DNA from: Ardenticatenaceae bacterium
Lineage (GTDB): Bacteria; Chloroflexota; Anaerolineae; Promineifilales; Promineifilaceae
Length of the DNA stretch: 63,181 bases
Assembly: GCA_020634395.1 (NCBI GenBank)
Contig: JACKBU010000028.1
Location: 1-63,181 of the forward strand
Reading direction: 5' to 3'
The notes beneath the pieces were generated by a model. The model ran no database searches, was not told where the DNA came from, and worked only from the letters and a program-made list of their open reading frames with translations. The translations under genes were made by a program, and so were the position numbers. Shown here one piece after another: positions 52,578 through 61,472 of this stretch; positions within the stretch are counted from its first letter, which is position 1; every line of letters begins with the position of its first letter.

Positions 52578-54164
52578 TCAGGCTTTCAGTGCGTGGAGGG
52601 TGGCCAATATGGCCGTTTCCGCCACATCCCCGTCAATAAACACGTCAGCCACATCCCGCAAAAGAATAAAACGGAGCTTGCCTGCGGCCTTCTTTTTGTC
52701 GTGCCACATTGCCTGATACAAAGCCTCAGGCGCAAACTCGGCCGGGATGCGGATAGGCAGGCCTATCCGCTGCAATATCCCTTCGATGCGACTTTGCAGC
52801 GCCGGATCGCAATATTCCAACCGCGCCGAAAGGTTGGCGGCAGCGACCAATCCCAGCGCCACCCCTTCGCCATGCCGCACAGCATAACCGCTGACCTGCT
52901 CGATGGCGTGACCAAACGTATGACCCAAATTCAACAAAGCGCGTCTGCCCTGCTCGAACGGATCTTCTTCAACCACATCGCGCTTGACCTGCACCGCCTG
53001 AAGCACCAATGACTGTAAATTAACGCTGGCAAAGGGCGTAGGCGCAGCCAGCCGCCAATCGCCCGTTTCCAGAATCTTGAGTAGTGCCGGGCTGGCGATG
53101 AGGCCATGCTTGACTACTTCGGCCATGCCGGAAGCAAACTCGGCCGGGTCAAGCGTATACAAAGTGGATATGTCCGCCAGCACGGCCGTTGGCTGCTTAA
53201 ACGCGCCTACCAGATTTTTGCCCTGGGGTAAATCCACACCGGTTTTGCCACCCACACTGGCATCCACCATCGACAGGAGCGTGGTGGGGCACTGCACAAA
53301 ATCAACGCCGCGCAAAAAGCTGGCGGCGGCAAAGCCGGCCATATCGCCTACTACGCCGCCGCCTAAAGCGACAATCGTGCCTTGGCGATCTAAACCTACT
53401 TGCAGTAGTTCATTGTACAGGGTCCGCACTGTATCCAGCGTTTTGTACTGCTCGCCTGACGGGACGGTGATCACGGCCGTTGCCCCTGCACAGCGATGGG
53501 CGTAAAGAGGTCCAACCCGATCATCGGTAATCACGACAAATTCGCCGGCTATTTGCGCCAGTTCTCGCACCTGGTTCAACAAATTCTCGCCCACAATAAT
53601 GTCGTAGCGGCCGGTTGGATGGGTCACGGGCAGGCGAGTTGTCTTTACAGCGGCTTCCCCACCTTGAATAAACATCATGATTTCGTCAGTCACCTGTTCG
53701 GGGGTCCTGCCGTCGGTGGCGATTTGAGGGAAACGGCCGTAGGCCGCAGTCCTGGCGGCCAGCAAAAGGCGAATTTGCGCTTCCGGATCACTGACGTTGA
53801 GCAACGGCCGTCGTTCGTCGCCATCGAGCCGGGCCAGAATGGTGTGCGGATCCGCAGTGAGACAAAAGACACGGCCGTTTTTTTGCAGCGCCCACGCATT
53901 CGCTTCATCCACCATCATCCGTCCGCCGGTGGCAATGACCAGGCCAACCGCGTGGCTCAACTCCTGAGCCACGCGCGCTTCCCACTGCCGAAAAGCCAGC
54001 TCGCCCGATTCACGGAAAATGTCGGCAATAGAACGGCCGTCGCGTTCCACAATCAATTCGTCCGTATCGACAAAATCGTACCCCAGGCGCTCCGCCAACA
54101 ACCGCCCCACCGTCGATTTTCCTGTACCCATAAAACCGGTTAGCACAATGTTTTGCTTCTTCAT
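52578..54164 (-). CDS. aroKB: Shikimate kinase-3-dehydroquinate synthase fusion (AroK-AroB)
   Basis: 528 residues. About 1-170 is shikimate kinase: Walker A GFMGTGKST at the start, then FVDTDELIVERDG with the shikimate-binding Asp, and the glycine motif IATGGR. About 185-528 is dehydroquinate synthase: VITDDRVGPLY, PSGEQYKTLDTV, ALGGGVVGDMAGFAAA, GKTGVDLPQGKN and zinc ligands in EVVKHGLI and LLNLGHTFGHAIE. The fused order kinase-synthase is known from other bacteria such as Thermotoga. The two activities are not consecutive in the pathway, and the dehydratase between them is the next gene. Confidence 0.93.
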   Translation of the reverse strand: MKKQNIVLTGFMGTGKSTVGRLLAERLGYDFVDTDELIVERDGRSIADIFRESGELAFRQWEARVAQELSHAVGLVIATGGRMMVDEANAWALQKNGRVFCLTADPHTILARLDGDERRPLLNVSDPEAQIRLLLAARTAAYGRFPQIATDGRTPEQVTDEIMMFIQGGEAAVKTTRLPVTHPTGRYDIIVGENLLNQVRELAQIAGEFVVITDDRVGPLYAHRCAGATAVITVPSGEQYKTLDTVRTLYNELLQVGLDRQGTIVALGGGVVGDMAGFAAASFLRGVDFVQCPTTLLSMVDASVGGKTGVDLPQGKNLVGAFKQPTAVLADISTLYTLDPAEFASGMAEVVKHGLIASPALLKILETGDWRLAAPTPFASVNLQSLVLQAVQVKRDVVEEDPFEQGRRALLNLGHTFGHAIEQVSGYAVRHGEGVALGLVAAANLSARLEYCDPALQSRIEGILQRIGLPIRIPAEFAPEALYQAMWHDKKKAAGKLRFILLRDVADVFIDGDVAETAILATLHALKA

Positions 54165-54288
54165 GCGGCTGATTATAACGGAATTAAACAGGCTGCGGAA
54201 TTTCCGGGAACAAAATGAAACCGGCCAGCGTTACATTCTATGAAGCGCACGCACAACGGCGCAAAAATTTAGTGAAGGAGTGATCACC

Positions 54289-55035
54289 ATGTTTAAAAAC
54301 TCGTATAAGACAATTTTGGCAGTACTGATGTTAGTGGGGATAACGGCCGTACTGATTGCCTGCAATCCCATCGCAGCTACACCGGCAGCAGCCCAATCCG
54401 CCAGCAATGCCAATGGCGGTATCACCGTCGTAGGACAGGGCGAGGCGTATGGCACACCGGATCAGGCCCAGGTGCAGGTGGGCGTAGAGATTTTTGCCCC
54501 CACGGTCGCCGAAGCTACCAGCCAGAACGAGGCCACCATCCAGCAAATCATGGATGCGCTAAACGCCATGGACATCGCCAGTGAAGATGTACAGACGACC
54601 AATTACAGCCTTTGGGCCGAGCAAATCTACGGTGATAAAGGCCCGGAAGGCATCGCTGGCTACCGGGTGACCAATCAGGTCAACGTTACCATCCGCGACA
54701 TTGACCAGGTTAGCGATGTGCTCTCGGCTGTAATTGACGCCGGCGCCAACACTATCTATGGCATCCAATTCAGCGTAGCGGATCCGGCCGAACTGGAAGC
54801 GGAAGCCCGTGCGGCGGCCATGGCAGACGCCCGCGCCCGCGCTGAATCCCTGGCGGAGTTAGCCGGCCTGGACCTGGGCAGCATCACCATGATAAGCGAA
54901 GTGATTAACCAACCGGTTATGCCTATGGGTTATGGCGGCGGTATGGCAGTAGCCGAAGTGGCTGCCGGTCCCAGCGTCTCCCCCGGCCAACTGAATTACA
55001 ATGTGCAGGTCCAGGTCACTTTTGCCATCCAATAA
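54289..55035 (+). CDS. SIMPL-domain (DUF541) lipoprotein
   Basis: About 248 residues from ATG 54289, chosen because GAAGGAG lies eight bases upstream; GTG 54280 would be inside that site. The signal ends in LIACNP, a lipobox with Cys near 22. The SIMPL domain follows (about 47-248): GEAYGTPDQAQVQVGVE, QTTNYSLWAEQ, YRVTNQVNVTIRDID and an ARARAESLAELAGLDLG segment. Family members (such as BP26/Omp28-type proteins) are periplasmic or surface proteins that can form ring oligomers, with unclear function. Single gene ended by its own terminator. Confidence 0.88.
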   Translation: MFKNSYKTILAVLMLVGITAVLIACNPIAATPAAAQSASNANGGITVVGQGEAYGTPDQAQVQVGVEIFAPTVAEATSQNEATIQQIMDALNAMDIASEDVQTTNYSLWAEQIYGDKGPEGIAGYRVTNQVNVTIRDIDQVSDVLSAVIDAGANTIYGIQFSVADPAELEAEARAAAMADARARAESLAELAGLDLGSITMISEVINQPVMPMGYGGGMAVAEVAAGPSVSPGQLNYNVQVQVTFAIQ

Positions 55036-55056
55036 CTGAATAGCTTACCCACGAAT

Positions 55057-55091
55057 GAAAAAGCCGCTCTGTAACAGGAGCGGCTTTTTTT
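55057..55091 (+). terminator. Intrinsic terminator of the SIMPL-domain gene
   Basis: AAAAAGCCGCTC pairs with GAGCGGCTTTTTTT across an eight-base loop. It may work in both directions, also closing the ABC-F gene on the minus strand. Confidence 0.9.
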
Positions 55092-55115
55092 GTTGGCTGG
55101 ACAATTTCGGCATCT

Positions 55116-56753
55116 TCACATGCCGGCGATTTCGGCCAGGTAATCGGTATAACCGCCCAAATATTCGGTCAGACGGCCGTCGCGCAGTTCCACAACCCGA
55201 TCCACCACTTTATCCAAAAAGTAGCGGTCGTGAGAAATCACCAGCACAGTGCCCACAAACTCCTCCAGCGTTTCTTCCAACACTTCGATAGAGTTAATGT
55301 CCAGGTTGTTGGTCGGTTCGTCCAGAATAAGCAGGTTGGGTTTTTCCAGTACCAGTCTGGCCAGCTGTAAGCGGCTGCGTTCGCCACCGCTCAGCTTGCC
55401 AATAGGCTGCTCCATCTGGTCGTAAGTGAACAGGAAGTGGTGGAGAAAGGCCACGGCCGTTTCCTGGCTTAGCGGTGCCGCCAGGCGAATCGCTTCTAAC
55501 AACGTCTGGTCGTAATCCAGCGTCTCGTGTTCCTGGGCATAGTACCCAATCTTGCTGCTGGGTCCGATTTTGATTTGTCCGCCGCTGATCAGCTCTGGCT
55601 GCAAAAGCTGCCGCAGCAGCACCGATTTGCCCGCGCCATTGGGGCCCACTAGTCCCACCCGCTCACCGTGCCAGAGAATGAGGTTGAGATCGGAGAAGAT
55701 GGTACGGCCGTTGGCAAACGTTTTTTGTACCTTTTCCAGTTCGATCACCTTGTTGCTGCCGCGCCAGCCGGCCATGTCCAACGTCATGCGGCGCGCTTCG
55801 GCCACTTTTTCCACTTTGTCCATGCGGTCCAGCATCTTTTGCCGGGCACGCGCCTGACGAATATGCCGCTCATCGACGACAATGGAAGCCCACAATTCAA
55901 AACGCTTGATGGCAGCCTCGATGCGGGTTATCTCTTTTTGCTGGGCGGCATACAGTTGCTGCTGGCGCAGCCGGCGCAGCGCACGTTCGTTGGCGTAGGC
56001 GGTGTAGTTACCGGGATAAAGGGTGAGACGGCCGTTTTCCAACTCGGCTATATGGCTGGCAACCTCATCCAGCAGATAGCGGTCGTGGGAAATGATGACC
56101 ACGCAGCCGGGATAGGCAGCGATCATCCGCTCCAGGTTGCGCTTGGCAGACAAATCCAGGTGATTGTCCGGCTCGTCCAGCAGCAAGAGCTGCGGAGATT
56201 GCACCACCAACCGGGCCAGCATTACCAACTTTTTCTGACCCCCGCTCAATAGTTTGGCCGGTGTAGCCCATTGGTTTTGATCGAAACCCAGGCGGCTGAG
56301 CGCATCCTTAACACGGCTGGCGTAGCGCGGACCATCCAGCAGATCGTATTGGGCCAGGGCCTTGTCGTGGGCGGCCAGCACTTTGGCCAGGGCATCCGGC
56401 TGCTCGTAGACGGCCGGATCGCCCATTTGCGCTTCCAGGCGGGCCAAGGTTTGCTCCAGGGCGGCGATGGCGGGCACGGCCGTCATCGCCGCCGACAGCA
56501 CCGTTTCCCCTGCCGGCATTTCCGGTTCCTGCGCCAGCCGCCCCCAGGTCAACCCAGACAGGCGGAAAATGTTGCCCTCGTCAGGCGTTAATCCCTGGGC
56601 AATAAGTTTAAGCAGGGTCGATTTGCCTGCCCCATTTGGCCCCACCAGCCCCACCCGCTGTCCGGACTGAATTTCCCAACTCAGCCCGTCAAAAATGATC
56701 CGGCCAGCAAAACTGATGCTGACTTTATCGAGGTTAACCAGAATATCTGCCAT
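55116..56753 (-). CDS. ABC-F family ATPase
   Basis: About 545 residues from ATG 56753 (GGAGGC upstream; an ATG at 56774 adds seven odd residues and lies before the ribosome site). Two ABC domains without membrane parts: Walker A GPNGAGKST near residue 38, signature LLSGGQKK, then the linker (about 245-320, ARARQKMLDRMDKVEK), and second domain GPNGAGKSV with LSGGERSRLQLA and LLILDEPTNNLDI. ABC-F proteins bind the ribosomal E site and affect translation or antibiotic resistance. The leader contains a terminator, suggesting attenuation control. Confidence 0.92.
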   Translation of the reverse strand: MADILVNLDKVSISFAGRIIFDGLSWEIQSGQRVGLVGPNGAGKSTLLKLIAQGLTPDEGNIFRLSGLTWGRLAQEPEMPAGETVLSAAMTAVPAIAALEQTLARLEAQMGDPAVYEQPDALAKVLAAHDKALAQYDLLDGPRYASRVKDALSRLGFDQNQWATPAKLLSGGQKKLVMLARLVVQSPQLLLLDEPDNHLDLSAKRNLERMIAAYPGCVVIISHDRYLLDEVASHIAELENGRLTLYPGNYTAYANERALRRLRQQQLYAAQQKEITRIEAAIKRFELWASIVVDERHIRQARARQKMLDRMDKVEKVAEARRMTLDMAGWRGSNKVIELEKVQKTFANGRTIFSDLNLILWHGERVGLVGPNGAGKSVLLRQLLQPELISGGQIKIGPSSKIGYYAQEHETLDYDQTLLEAIRLAAPLSQETAVAFLHHFLFTYDQMEQPIGKLSGGERSRLQLARLVLEKPNLLILDEPTNNLDINSIEVLEETLEEFVGTVLVISHDRYFLDKVVDRVVELRDGRLTEYLGGYTDYLAEIAGM

Positions 56754-56772
56754 AGAATAAGCCTCCAGAAAC

Positions 56773-56804
56773 AAAAAAAGCCGAGGCGGGGTGCGCCTCG
56801 GCTT
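56773..56804 (-). terminator. Leader terminator (attenuator) in front of the ABC-F gene
   Basis: On the minus strand AAGCCGAGGC and GCCTCGGCTT form a 10-bp stem (56778-56787 with 56795-56804), followed by a seven-T tract. It lies only 20 bases before the ABC-F ATG and just before its ribosome site. No gene on the minus strand ends here, so it most likely attenuates the ABC-F message. Confidence 0.75.
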
Positions 56805-56838
56805 CCTGAAAATCGTGTTTGATTACTTTACATAAGTA

Positions 56839-56934
56839 TCAGGTGATGGGCGCGTTTAACCAGAGCCGCGCCACACCACAGCCAATGAATTGCGGGCGAA
56901 CTACCTGCCCGGTAAAGCCGCTTGCAAAAAACAT
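56839..56934 (-). CDS. Possible leader peptide upstream of the ABC-F attenuator
   Basis: ATG 56934 to TGA 56839 encodes 31 residues beginning MFFASGFTGQVV, ending about 35 bases before the attenuator stem. Leader peptides precede several ABC-F resistance genes, where stalled ribosomes prevent terminator formation. There is no clear ribosome site, and the frame is also open further upstream, so this is only a candidate. Confidence 0.25.
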   Translation of the reverse strand: MFFASGFTGQVVRPQFIGCGVARLWLNAPIT

Positions 56935-57121
56935 GCGGACAGCATAACGTATTTTGCGCCAAATGGCAATGTGAAAAGTAAGTTGAATTACAGAGAATAT
57001 GCGGAAGATTTTATTGACAAACGGCCGTCTCCCCGGCATACTGATTTTGTTAATCGGCCACCCATAAATTAATCCCAGACGCCCCCGCGTTTTTGGGAAC
57101 AAATAATCAGGAGAAAACGAT

Positions 57122-57340
57122 ATGTCTGAAGCCGTCGTAAAAGAAATCATTGAGCGGGCCATCAAAGACGAGGCCTTTCGCAAACTGCTGTTTAGCAACC
57201 CGGACGAAGCTCTGCAAAGCTACAACTTGACCGAAGAAGACCGTAAAGTCCTGGAAAACCTGAACGAAGACAACTTTGACGAATTCGCCGGCGGCCTGGG
57301 CGACCGCTCCACAAAGGGGAGCTGGGTCATCGGCACCTGA
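57122..57340 (+). CDS. NHLP/Os1348-like putative RiPP precursor
   Basis: 72 residues, CAGGAGAA upstream. Residues 1-55 resemble the nitrile-hydratase-leader-peptide clan (Os1348/Franean1_4349 type): an alpha-helical start (VKEIIERAIKDEAFRKLL), the NPDEALQSYNLTEEDRKVL block, and an acidic stretch before FAGGLGDRSTKG. The C-terminal 15 residues (GDRSTKGSWVIGT) would be the core, with Ser, Thr and Trp but no Cys. RiPP-modifying enzymes are not encoded nearby, so it may be an orphan precursor or a leader-like protein with another role. Confidence 0.65.
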   Translation: MSEAVVKEIIERAIKDEAFRKLLFSNPDEALQSYNLTEEDRKVLENLNEDNFDEFAGGLGDRSTKGSWVIGT

Positions 57341-57369
57341 TAACAGTCCCCGTAATCTGTTGAAAGTAT

Positions 57370-57406
57370 GAAAAGCCCAGGACAAAACCCTGGGCTTTTC
57401 ATTTTT
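57370..57406. terminator. Bidirectional intrinsic terminator
   Basis: GAAAAGCCCAGG (57370-57381) pairs with CCTGGGCTTTTC, followed by ATTTTT. It serves the small NHLP-like gene and, through the A-rich left arm, the converging minus-strand gene, whose stop codon overlaps it (57399). Confidence 0.88.
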
Positions 57407-60400
57407 GTGTGCTTGATAGTGCCAGGAACGCCGCCTGCAAACAGTACTCTCTATCCACATAGCGGGCGCGTGATTGAGCGGCCGTGATGCAATTATGCAA
57501 GTGCGTCTCTTTAAATGCCGGATCGGCCTCTGCCAAAGCCAGGTAAATTAGCGGTAGATAGTCGGGACAACCTTCGTTGGTTACGGCCGTTTCTCCCCTT
57601 CGCAGCATCTCCAATGCCAGCGTCACATTGCCCAATGCCAGATACGCCTTACCGCTAAAATAGTAGGCCGCCGGTCGCCACCAGGCGATATCTTTTTCCT
57701 CAACCAGGTCTCGGGCTTCGGTAAAGTGCTCCTCAGCCATAGACAACGGACCCTGCGCCAGGGCAACCTGGCCTAAGGCGATTAGCAGCCGCACCTGCGA
57801 CTCGGGGTTTAGATCCGGCCATTGAGCAATCAGTGCCTGAGATCGTTCTAGAAGAACCAACGCCTCTTCCCATTCACCTAAAGCAGAGTGATATTCATAG
57901 GCCTGAAGCAGCGTTACCTCCAGTAAACCACGCTCATCGTCCATACCGCTAAACAAATCGTTGGCTTCGTCGAAGCATCGCCGGGCCTCCAAAAACATTC
58001 CCAGGTAACACAACACTTCGGCCTTGTTAATAAGAAAGTGAGCCAAAAAGTTACGGCTAACATCGCGTGCCAGAACAATCGCCTCGTTAAGGGTAACGAG
58101 TGCATCTTCAGGGCGGCCAAGCTGCAGCTGTACCAGAGCGATATTGCTTAAGGATGAGGCGATGTTGGCCGGAATACTGAAATCGCGCGCCAGCGCCACG
58201 CTTTGTTGCATTTGGGTCAACGCCAATTCCAGCTTCTTCTGCAAAAAGTAAACGAACGCCAAAGACTCTAGAACTCGCGCCAGGCGATCGCTGTTCTGCA
58301 CCTGGCGGCAGAGGAGTTCGGCGCGCTGCAAATCAACCAGAGCGGCCTCATAGTTGCCTAACATCGTAGCTGCCACACCCGACCACTGGTAAGCACGCGC
58401 CAGTTCGTCGGCCGGAATTTGGGCGGAGAGGCCATCAATCACCCGGGCCGTCAACGTTTGCATTTCGTCATAATCGCCCTGGCGGTACTTCAGGTCGGCC
58501 ATGAGGTTGCAAGCCTGGGCCAGCCGCAGCACATCTTCTCGATCGGTCGTCAGCGCCACGGCCCGCTCCGCGTCTTCTGCCGCGGCACTAAAGTCGCCGA
58601 GGAAGCGCAGGCATTCGCCGCGGGCAAGGTAGAGAGTCACGGCCGTTTCCCACCTTTCCTCTCGCCCCAAAGCCAGCAAATGAGCCTCCGCCAGATTGTA
58701 CAGCTCCACCGCTTCCTGATTGGAGAAGATATCGCGGGCGTCGTTGGCGGCGGCCAGAGCAAAGTGCAGACCTTCCTCATGGCTGCCAGCCCGATTGTAA
58801 TGGTAGGCCAGCAGTGTGTAATACGGCCGTAAATTTTCGGCGAAACGGACGGCCAGCCAATCGGCCATCGCGCGGTGCAGCGCCTGCCGCCGCGCATAAG
58901 ACAGGCTCTCGTAGGCTACTTCGTGCGTCAGAGCATGCTGGAAAAGGTAAATCCATTCCGGATCGGGCGTAACCAACTGCGTCATTTCCTCGGCGGAAAG
59001 CTGACTCAGCAGCTGAGCCATTTCCGGCCGGGGCAGATCGCCCACTATGGTCTCCAGCGGCTCCAGGGCAAACTCGCGCCCAATCACCGAAGCCACCTGC
59101 AGCAAATCGCGGCTGGTCGGCGATAGGCGGTCCAATCGTGCCAGCAGCAGCCCGTGAATGGTGTCTGGAATCTGCAAATCGGCCAGTTTGTCTTCGTCTA
59201 CCTGCACACGGCCGTTTACCTTCAGCACGCCGGCGCTCATCATCATGTTCACCGACTCTTCTAAAAACAGCGGGCTGACAGGGCTGTCACGGCCGCTGCG
59301 ATCCCGCAAACCCAGATGCAGCTCCACTTCGGGCGGCAAAGAAGCCACACCCACCAACTCCTGCAGCAGGCGGCGCGCCATCTTGGGCGAAAGATCGGTC
59401 AGAATGATGGGAATGCAAGACGGCCGTTCCAGCGTCGCCAGGTGCAGTTCATCCAGCAGACGGAAAGTAACCGCCACAAACAATGCGTAGCCTTCCAGAC
59501 CCAACGTCAAATCATCCAACAACGCCAGGCTGGTCTGATCTGCCCAATGGGCATCTTCCAACACCAGCAGCAGCGGCTTCTCCTGGGAAGCCGCCTGGAA
59601 ACAGCGACGTGAGAGGGCAAAAAAGCGTGCCTGCCGTACCTCGGCAGATAAGGCATCGATGGCCGGCGGCGCGGCAATGGGCAGGCCTAATACCTCACCC
59701 CACAAATAAACATCGTCACCGCAGTCTGGAACCAGGACACGTGTGCGCCGGACGACCTCATCGGCCTGACTTTGCGGCGTCTGGCTGGGGCGCAGGCCAA
59801 AAAAATCGCGCCAGATGTTGACCCAGGGTCCGTAAGGCGTATCGGCTGTGTGCTGCTGACATACTCCCACCAGTCCCATCCCGCCCCCGTTCAGCCAGTG
59901 CCTGATGCCTTCGGCCAGCAAGCGTGTTTTGCCCACGCCAACCGCCCCTAAGATAGCGGCCACGCCGCCCACGCGGCGCAGCGCGGCGTCCATGCCGCCC
60001 AGCAGCAGGTCCAGTTCGGTGTCCCGGCCAACCAACGGCCGTTCGCTGTGCCCAAAATACACCTGCAGCTGCGTGGTAGACGGCCGTTCGCCCAGCGGTC
60101 GAAAAGGGGTCACCTGCTGCTGTTTGCCCTTAAAAGGCTGCGGCGGCAAGACTTCAAATTCAAACTCTGCCTGCACGCGCTGGGCGGTAGACGGATTGGT
60201 TAATACCTGATTGGGGGCGCAGGCCTGGGCCAGTCGGGCCGACAGATTTACCACGTCGCCCACAACGGTATACTCGCGGCGCGCCGTCGAGCCAACCGGA
60301 CCGGAAAAAACCTTTCCGGCAGCCAGGCCAATGCGCTGGACAGCAATGTAGGCTGGCTGTTCGCGCAGCAGGGCCAAAGCGCAGCGGATGGCCTGTTCTG

Positions 60401-61436
60401 GTGCGTCCGGGGCGACCGGCGCCCCAAAAATGATGTGAAGCTGGTTCCCTTTATCGCCTGTGAGAATGCGGTTGATCCGCGCATTTCGGCTGCCAAAGCG
60501 CCTGACAACACTCCAGGCCCAATGGTAATATGCCTGGGCGTGTCCGGCAAGCACACTGGCGTCAACGTCTGGATCTGCCTCGGCCGCGCTGGCGTACTCA
60601 AACTGCACAAATATACTGGTAACCGGACGATGCTCGGCTAACTCGGCTGTGTGCCCTACGGCCAGCCGTTCAGCCAGGACGGGTGGCAAAAAGGGCCGGA
60701 CAGCCTCGCTCAGCCGCTCGATTTGCGCATCGTCGCAGGCTGCCCAGTCCAGGATAGGCTGGACTGAGGGCATGGGCAGACGGCCGTCCAGCACACAAAA
60801 GGTCTCCTCCGGGCAAAGCTCCGGCATACCAGCCAGGGTCACAATTTCGCGGCTGGCCACAACCTGACCGGCCTGGGCAATTTTTTCGGCGGCGGCAGCC
60901 TGATCGACGGCCGTACCGGTGAGGACAAACTCTAGGCTTTCGGCCGGGCTGCCGACGATCATTTCCTGGCAACGGCCGTAGGCTGCGCCGATTTTTATCG
61001 TCAGGGGAAATTCGGGGTTTTTGCCCGGGGGGCGATTGGTGACAGCACGGCTAAAGCTGGCCCGCATAAGCTGCTGCATTGTCTGGGCGCAGGCCAGAGC
61101 ACGCCAGGCTGCCTCGCGAGAATCTACCTCAGCATCCACCGGAAAATAGACCGACATCGCATCGCCGTAGAAGTGGCTAACCGCGCCGCCCATTTCGTGG
61201 ATGATGTTGATCATGGCCGTGAAAGTGGTGAGCAAGACGCGGTTTAGTTCTTCCGCGCCGCGCGGGCCATCGGAAGCCAATTCTTCGGACATGGCCGTAA
61301 AGCCAGAAATGTCGGAGAAGAGAGCAGCGGCCATGAAGGTGCGCGGCTGACCAGGCGCGGGCTGACCAGTCTGCATAATTTGCTGCGCCAGGGTGACGGG
61401 GATGTACGCAGCGATTCGTTCGGCAATACTACGCAT
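57399..61436 (-). CDS. Adenylate/guanylate cyclase-AAA ATPase-TPR protein
   Basis: 1345 residues. Two class III cyclase domains come first: about 35-210 (FSDISGFTAMSEEL, then HFYGDAMSVYFP) and about 270-430 (IFVQFEYASA, GDVVNLSARLAQA), the second clearly degenerate at metal sites. A STAND-type AAA domain follows (about 475-900) with Walker A GAVGVGKTR and LLLVLEDAHWADQ. The rest (about 930-1345) is TPR repeats. Similar giant proteins occur widely in Chloroflexota and Actinobacteria as signalling hubs; whether they make cyclic nucleotides varies. Transcribed with the small membrane-protein gene 36 bases upstream. Confidence 0.9.
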   Translation of the reverse strand: MRSIAERIAAYIPVTLAQQIMQTGQPAPGQPRTFMAAALFSDISGFTAMSEELASDGPRGAEELNRVLLTTFTAMINIIHEMGGAVSHFYGDAMSVYFPVDAEVDSREAAWRALACAQTMQQLMRASFSRAVTNRPPGKNPEFPLTIKIGAAYGRCQEMIVGSPAESLEFVLTGTAVDQAAAAEKIAQAGQVVASREIVTLAGMPELCPEETFCVLDGRLPMPSVQPILDWAACDDAQIERLSEAVRPFLPPVLAERLAVGHTAELAEHRPVTSIFVQFEYASAAEADPDVDASVLAGHAQAYYHWAWSVVRRFGSRNARINRILTGDKGNQLHIIFGAPVAPDAPEQAIRCALALLREQPAYIAVQRIGLAAGKVFSGPVGSTARREYTVVGDVVNLSARLAQACAPNQVLTNPSTAQRVQAEFEFEVLPPQPFKGKQQQVTPFRPLGERPSTTQLQVYFGHSERPLVGRDTELDLLLGGMDAALRRVGGVAAILGAVGVGKTRLLAEGIRHWLNGGGMGLVGVCQQHTADTPYGPWVNIWRDFFGLRPSQTPQSQADEVVRRTRVLVPDCGDDVYLWGEVLGLPIAAPPAIDALSAEVRQARFFALSRRCFQAASQEKPLLLVLEDAHWADQTSLALLDDLTLGLEGYALFVAVTFRLLDELHLATLERPSCIPIILTDLSPKMARRLLQELVGVASLPPEVELHLGLRDRSGRDSPVSPLFLEESVNMMMSAGVLKVNGRVQVDEDKLADLQIPDTIHGLLLARLDRLSPTSRDLLQVASVIGREFALEPLETIVGDLPRPEMAQLLSQLSAEEMTQLVTPDPEWIYLFQHALTHEVAYESLSYARRQALHRAMADWLAVRFAENLRPYYTLLAYHYNRAGSHEEGLHFALAAANDARDIFSNQEAVELYNLAEAHLLALGREERWETAVTLYLARGECLRFLGDFSAAAEDAERAVALTTDREDVLRLAQACNLMADLKYRQGDYDEMQTLTARVIDGLSAQIPADELARAYQWSGVAATMLGNYEAALVDLQRAELLCRQVQNSDRLARVLESLAFVYFLQKKLELALTQMQQSVALARDFSIPANIASSLSNIALVQLQLGRPEDALVTLNEAIVLARDVSRNFLAHFLINKAEVLCYLGMFLEARRCFDEANDLFSGMDDERGLLEVTLLQAYEYHSALGEWEEALVLLERSQALIAQWPDLNPESQVRLLIALGQVALAQGPLSMAEEHFTEARDLVEEKDIAWWRPAAYYFSGKAYLALGNVTLALEMLRRGETAVTNEGCPDYLPLIYLALAEADPAFKETHLHNCITAAQSRARYVDREYCLQAAFLALSSTQK

Positions 61437-61472
61437 GGGTTACGGAATAGGTCGAGACAGGGTAAACGGCCG

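Larger units (their letters stand above)
56754..57121. other. Intergenic region between divergent ABC-F and RiPP-like genes
   Basis: 368 bases holding the attenuator, the candidate leader peptide and, toward the right, the promoter side of the small NHLP-like gene. One ACGGCCGT copy lies at about 57022. No clear -35/-10 pair was seen for the rightward gene. Confidence 0.5.
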
